From positions 1 to 6,883 of the forward strand of contig QIAR01000093.1 of the NCBI GenBank assembly GCA_003225595.1: a stretch of DNA of 6,883 nt, written 5' to 3'. The notes under the pieces are model-generated. The model was not told the DNA's origin. It saw nothing but the letters and a program-made list of their open reading frames with translations, and ran no database searches. This stretch comes from Acidobacteriota bacterium. Lineage in GTDB: Bacteria; Acidobacteriota; Terriglobia; Terriglobales; Acidobacteriaceae. Shown in pieces: positions 4,971-6,883 of this stretch (positions are counted from its first letter, which is position 1; every line of letters starts with the position of its first letter). A program made the translations under genes and the position numbers.

Positions 4971-6671
4971 ATGCGGAAAACGATTTGTACATGCGGGGTT
5001 CTATTGCTGTTCGCAACTGCCGCTCTGGCCCAGAGCGGCTCGTCGTTTCACCAGCAGGCGCTTTCTTGCGATGACCCGACTGGTATTTTCTGCACCGAGG
5101 TCTACCAATCTATCGGGTACAACGGCGCGTACACGGGTCACGACGAGCCTTCGGTGCTGTTCTACTCTGGCGTTTCAGGTTCTGGGAACACAATGGTCTA
5201 CCTGATGCAATTGCCAAAGGACCCACCAAAACTCCCCAAGCAGGACGGAACTGGAGGAACTTTCAATTTCCAGCTTCATCCTGCATTCTGGGTCAGCATG
5301 GCGATGTGCGATGATCAATCGGCGCCGAACCCAGGAGGATCTTCGGTCGGTCCGAATATCCTCTGCACACCGGACAGCGACCTCAACATCTTTGATGGCA
5401 CAGACTCGACCGCGGCCGATTACATCGGCAAGCACCCCGGCACCGGGTTCATGGAGATGCAATTTTACCCGCCGGGCTGGTTCGTCAGTTGTGACACCAC
5501 CGACCGCTGGTGCTCGGCGCTGAACATCGACAGCCTTTCGGAAAACCAGAACACTGGAAAAGGCAACAATTCAGCCTGCGGCGGAGCAATTGAGTATGTA
5601 AACTTCGCGTTCATCACGAAAAGCGGAGTGCCCACTGGCCCTCCCGGCCCATTGTTTCAGAACAACAAGACGTTCACGCCCAACAAGGACACACTCTTCT
5701 ACAACCCCGGCGACGTTCTGCGTATCGTCTTGCGGGACACGGCACACGGACTGAAGATTACGATTACCGACCTGACTACCGGGGAAAGTGGTTCGATGAC
5801 CGCAAGTGCCGCCAATGGCTTCGCTGAGATCCTCTACGATCCGCAGGGGACGAACTGCAATCGCGCCACTCACAACGTACCGTATGATTTCCACCCCATG
5901 TACGCCACGTCCAGCGAGCACACGCGAGTGCCATGGGCCGCCCACTCGTACAACATCGCCTTCTCCGACGAGATCGGCCACTTCGAGTACTGCAATGCGG
6001 TCCGTCGCCAAGGCGGACGCTGCACTCAAGATGGTGTGCATGACTTAGATAACGGTCTTCCCGCTGGGGCGGAAGACGATTTTGGATGCTTTGACGCGGC
6101 GTTTGCCAGCGTTTTCGGATTGGTACCGATTGGCGGTTGCCTCTCCACCGACTTTGACTTCGACGGCGTGCCCTACCAGTTGGTCTGGCCGGGAACGCTC
6201 GTTGACACCACAACGGATCAGCAATTCCACCCGAGTCCGGTGTTGTTTACCACCCCGTTATTTACGAACTCCAACACCGGGGGGCAGCAGAACTATGACC
6301 GTGTTGCTTTCGAAGCCGACCTGCCGAGGATCGAGGGCAATACCAATCCGGTCTGCCAACGCCACATTTTGAATCCAGCAGACCCCAGCCCGGGTTCCGG
6401 CTGCGTCAATCCGCCAGCCGGTGCCAATTTCTATCCCTTCTACACTACCAAGGGAGGAGAAAACGAATGCACTTGGCAACTAGGCGGTGCGAACATCCCA
6501 GGTACAGACAATACGTTCGGTGGCAGCTCCACCGCAGAGTTTGGTTCGCTGCTCGAACTAGCGTATCCAGCATCAACTCCCCCGGGAAGTGTGAGCACCC
6601 GTTACAACAATTTCCGCCAGGTACTCTCAGGTAATCCGTGTCCTTCTTCGGGGACGATTGCAGCTGAATGA
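4971..6671 (+). CDS. Large cysteine-rich secreted protein of unknown function
   Basis: The 566-residue protein begins with a classical Sec signal peptide: MRK, a hydrophobic core (GVLLLFATA) and an ALA-QS cleavage site after residue 20. The mature part has 16 cysteines scattered along its length, suggesting disulfide bonds and a life outside the cytoplasm. It is rich in Gly, Pro, Asn, Asp, Thr and aromatics and looks mostly beta-stranded. Visible landmarks are YTGHDEPSVLFYSG (from about residue 54), GFMEMQFYPPGW, DVLRIVLRDTAHGLKITITD (two strands of a possible beta-sandwich) and DFDFDG at 394-399, an acidic loop of calcium-binding type. I do not recognise a named family or a catalytic motif. 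An extracellular binding protein or polysaccharide-active enzyme is speculation. It has no anchor, lipobox or C-terminal sorting signal. It stands alone, with a long leader upstream and a strong hairpin after its stop. Confidence 0.88.
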   Translation: MRKTICTCGVLLLFATAALAQSGSSFHQQALSCDDPTGIFCTEVYQSIGYNGAYTGHDEPSVLFYSGVSGSGNTMVYLMQLPKDPPKLPKQDGTGGTFNFQLHPAFWVSMAMCDDQSAPNPGGSSVGPNILCTPDSDLNIFDGTDSTAADYIGKHPGTGFMEMQFYPPGWFVSCDTTDRWCSALNIDSLSENQNTGKGNNSACGGAIEYVNFAFITKSGVPTGPPGPLFQNNKTFTPNKDTLFYNPGDVLRIVLRDTAHGLKITITDLTTGESGSMTASAANGFAEILYDPQGTNCNRATHNVPYDFHPMYATSSEHTRVPWAAHSYNIAFSDEIGHFEYCNAVRRQGGRCTQDGVHDLDNGLPAGAEDDFGCFDAAFASVFGLVPIGGCLSTDFDFDGVPYQLVWPGTLVDTTTDQQFHPSPVLFTTPLFTNSNTGGQQNYDRVAFEADLPRIEGNTNPVCQRHILNPADPSPGSGCVNPPAGANFYPFYTTKGGENECTWQLGGANIPGTDNTFGGSSTAEFGSLLELAYPASTPPGSVSTRYNNFRQVLSGNPCPSSGTIAAE

Positions 6672-6883
6672 GCGATGATGGTGACTCGGAGGGCGGCGCA
6701 AGCCGCCCTCCGGAGCATAATTCACCGCGCACATCCTGCATGCCCGTTCCATGATCAATTCTGGCGTGCGTGCCAAGCCTGCGAGCGCATCCGCCAATTC
6801 TCTGGGACGCAAGACGTGGGGACAGTGTCCACCCGCAAGCTCAATCGGATCGATCCCCAATTGCTCTCGCACCTCTCCGCGCC
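6627..6883 (-). CDS. C-terminal fragment of an alpha/beta hydrolase (5' end outside window)
   Basis: The minus-strand frame is open at the right edge, so the gene begins outside the window. Its first residues (VREQLGIDPIELAGGHCPHV, then LRPRELADAL) match the ending of alpha/beta hydrolases in which GGHSP-x-x-x-RP carries the catalytic His and the Arg-Pro-x-x-Leu-Ala stretch forms the last helix. The family normally ends soon after LADAL, here near 6771. This frame continues for about 45 more residues of poor composition (HHHRSF, RPRRRT), through the hairpin at 6687-6712 and 45 bases into the 3' end of the secreted-protein gene. Either the normal stop was lost, or a frameshift hides it: an adjacent frame stops at 6755-6757. 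Substrate is unknown. Confidence 0.7.
   Translation of the reverse strand, partial: RGEVREQLGIDPIELAGGHCPHVLRPRELADALAGLARTPELIMERACRMCAVNYAPEGGLRRPPSHHHRSFSCNRPRRRTRIT
6687..6712. terminator. GC-rich hairpin with GCAA tetraloop between convergent genes
   Basis: CGGAGGGCGGC (6687-6697) and GCCGCCCTCCG (6702-6712) pair perfectly over 11 bases around GCAA, a GNRA tetraloop. It starts 16 bases after the stop of the secreted protein. There is no T run on either side, so it is either a U-less terminator or an RNA 3'-end stabiliser. It is symmetric and could serve the converging hydrolase gene too. Confidence 0.7.

Noticed and set aside
5571..6213. Long minus-strand open frames inside the secreted-protein gene
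   Set aside because: They are shadows of a clearly coding plus-strand gene with a signal peptide and ribosome site; their translations are Arg/Ser-rich and lack starts with ribosome sites.

Overview
The window looks like a chromosomal stretch from a soil-type Acidobacteriota or a close relative. This is inferred from gene style, not from a marker gene. The left edge holds the TPR-rich C-terminus typical of the large Ser/Thr kinase/TPR proteins of that phylum, and position 4403-4613 holds a DUF2934 gene, a family frequent there. No rRNA, tRNA, CRISPR array or intact insertion sequence is visible.

Layout: (1) 1-699, plus strand, the 3' end of a TPR protein. (2) 779-1100, minus strand, the C-terminal catalytic scrap of a tyrosine recombinase, truncated at its 5' side and frameshifted just before its Tyr nucleophile. 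(3) 1109-2395, minus strand, an intact APC-superfamily amino-acid permease whose stop codon lies about 10 bases from the recombinase scrap. (4) 2627-4439, minus strand, four short genes of unknown function. One encodes a possible C2H2 zinc-binding protein, and the most upstream one appears split by a -1 frameshift. Between two of them, 3521-3695 is a gene-free stretch full of hairpins and a tandem repeat. (5) 4403-4613, plus strand, a DUF2934 gene broken by a +1 frameshift. (6) 4614-4970, a long leader region with an operator-like palindrome. (7) 4971-6671, plus strand, a large cysteine-rich secreted protein of unknown function, followed by a GNRA-capped hairpin. (8) 6627-6883, minus strand, the C-terminus of an alpha/beta hydrolase running off the right edge.

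I see no single pathway linking the genes. The middle, from about 779 to 4613, reads as an accessory island: a recombinase relic, short orphan genes, structured intergenic DNA and several frame breaks. The flanks (TPR protein, permease, secreted protein, hydrolase) look like ordinary genes. Three genes can each be restored by one base at or beside a short homopolymer. This fits either ongoing gene decay or indel errors in a draft assembly, and the sequence alone cannot separate the two. The least explained items are the structured region 3521-3695 and the secreted protein. I could not identify a demonstrable new biological system.
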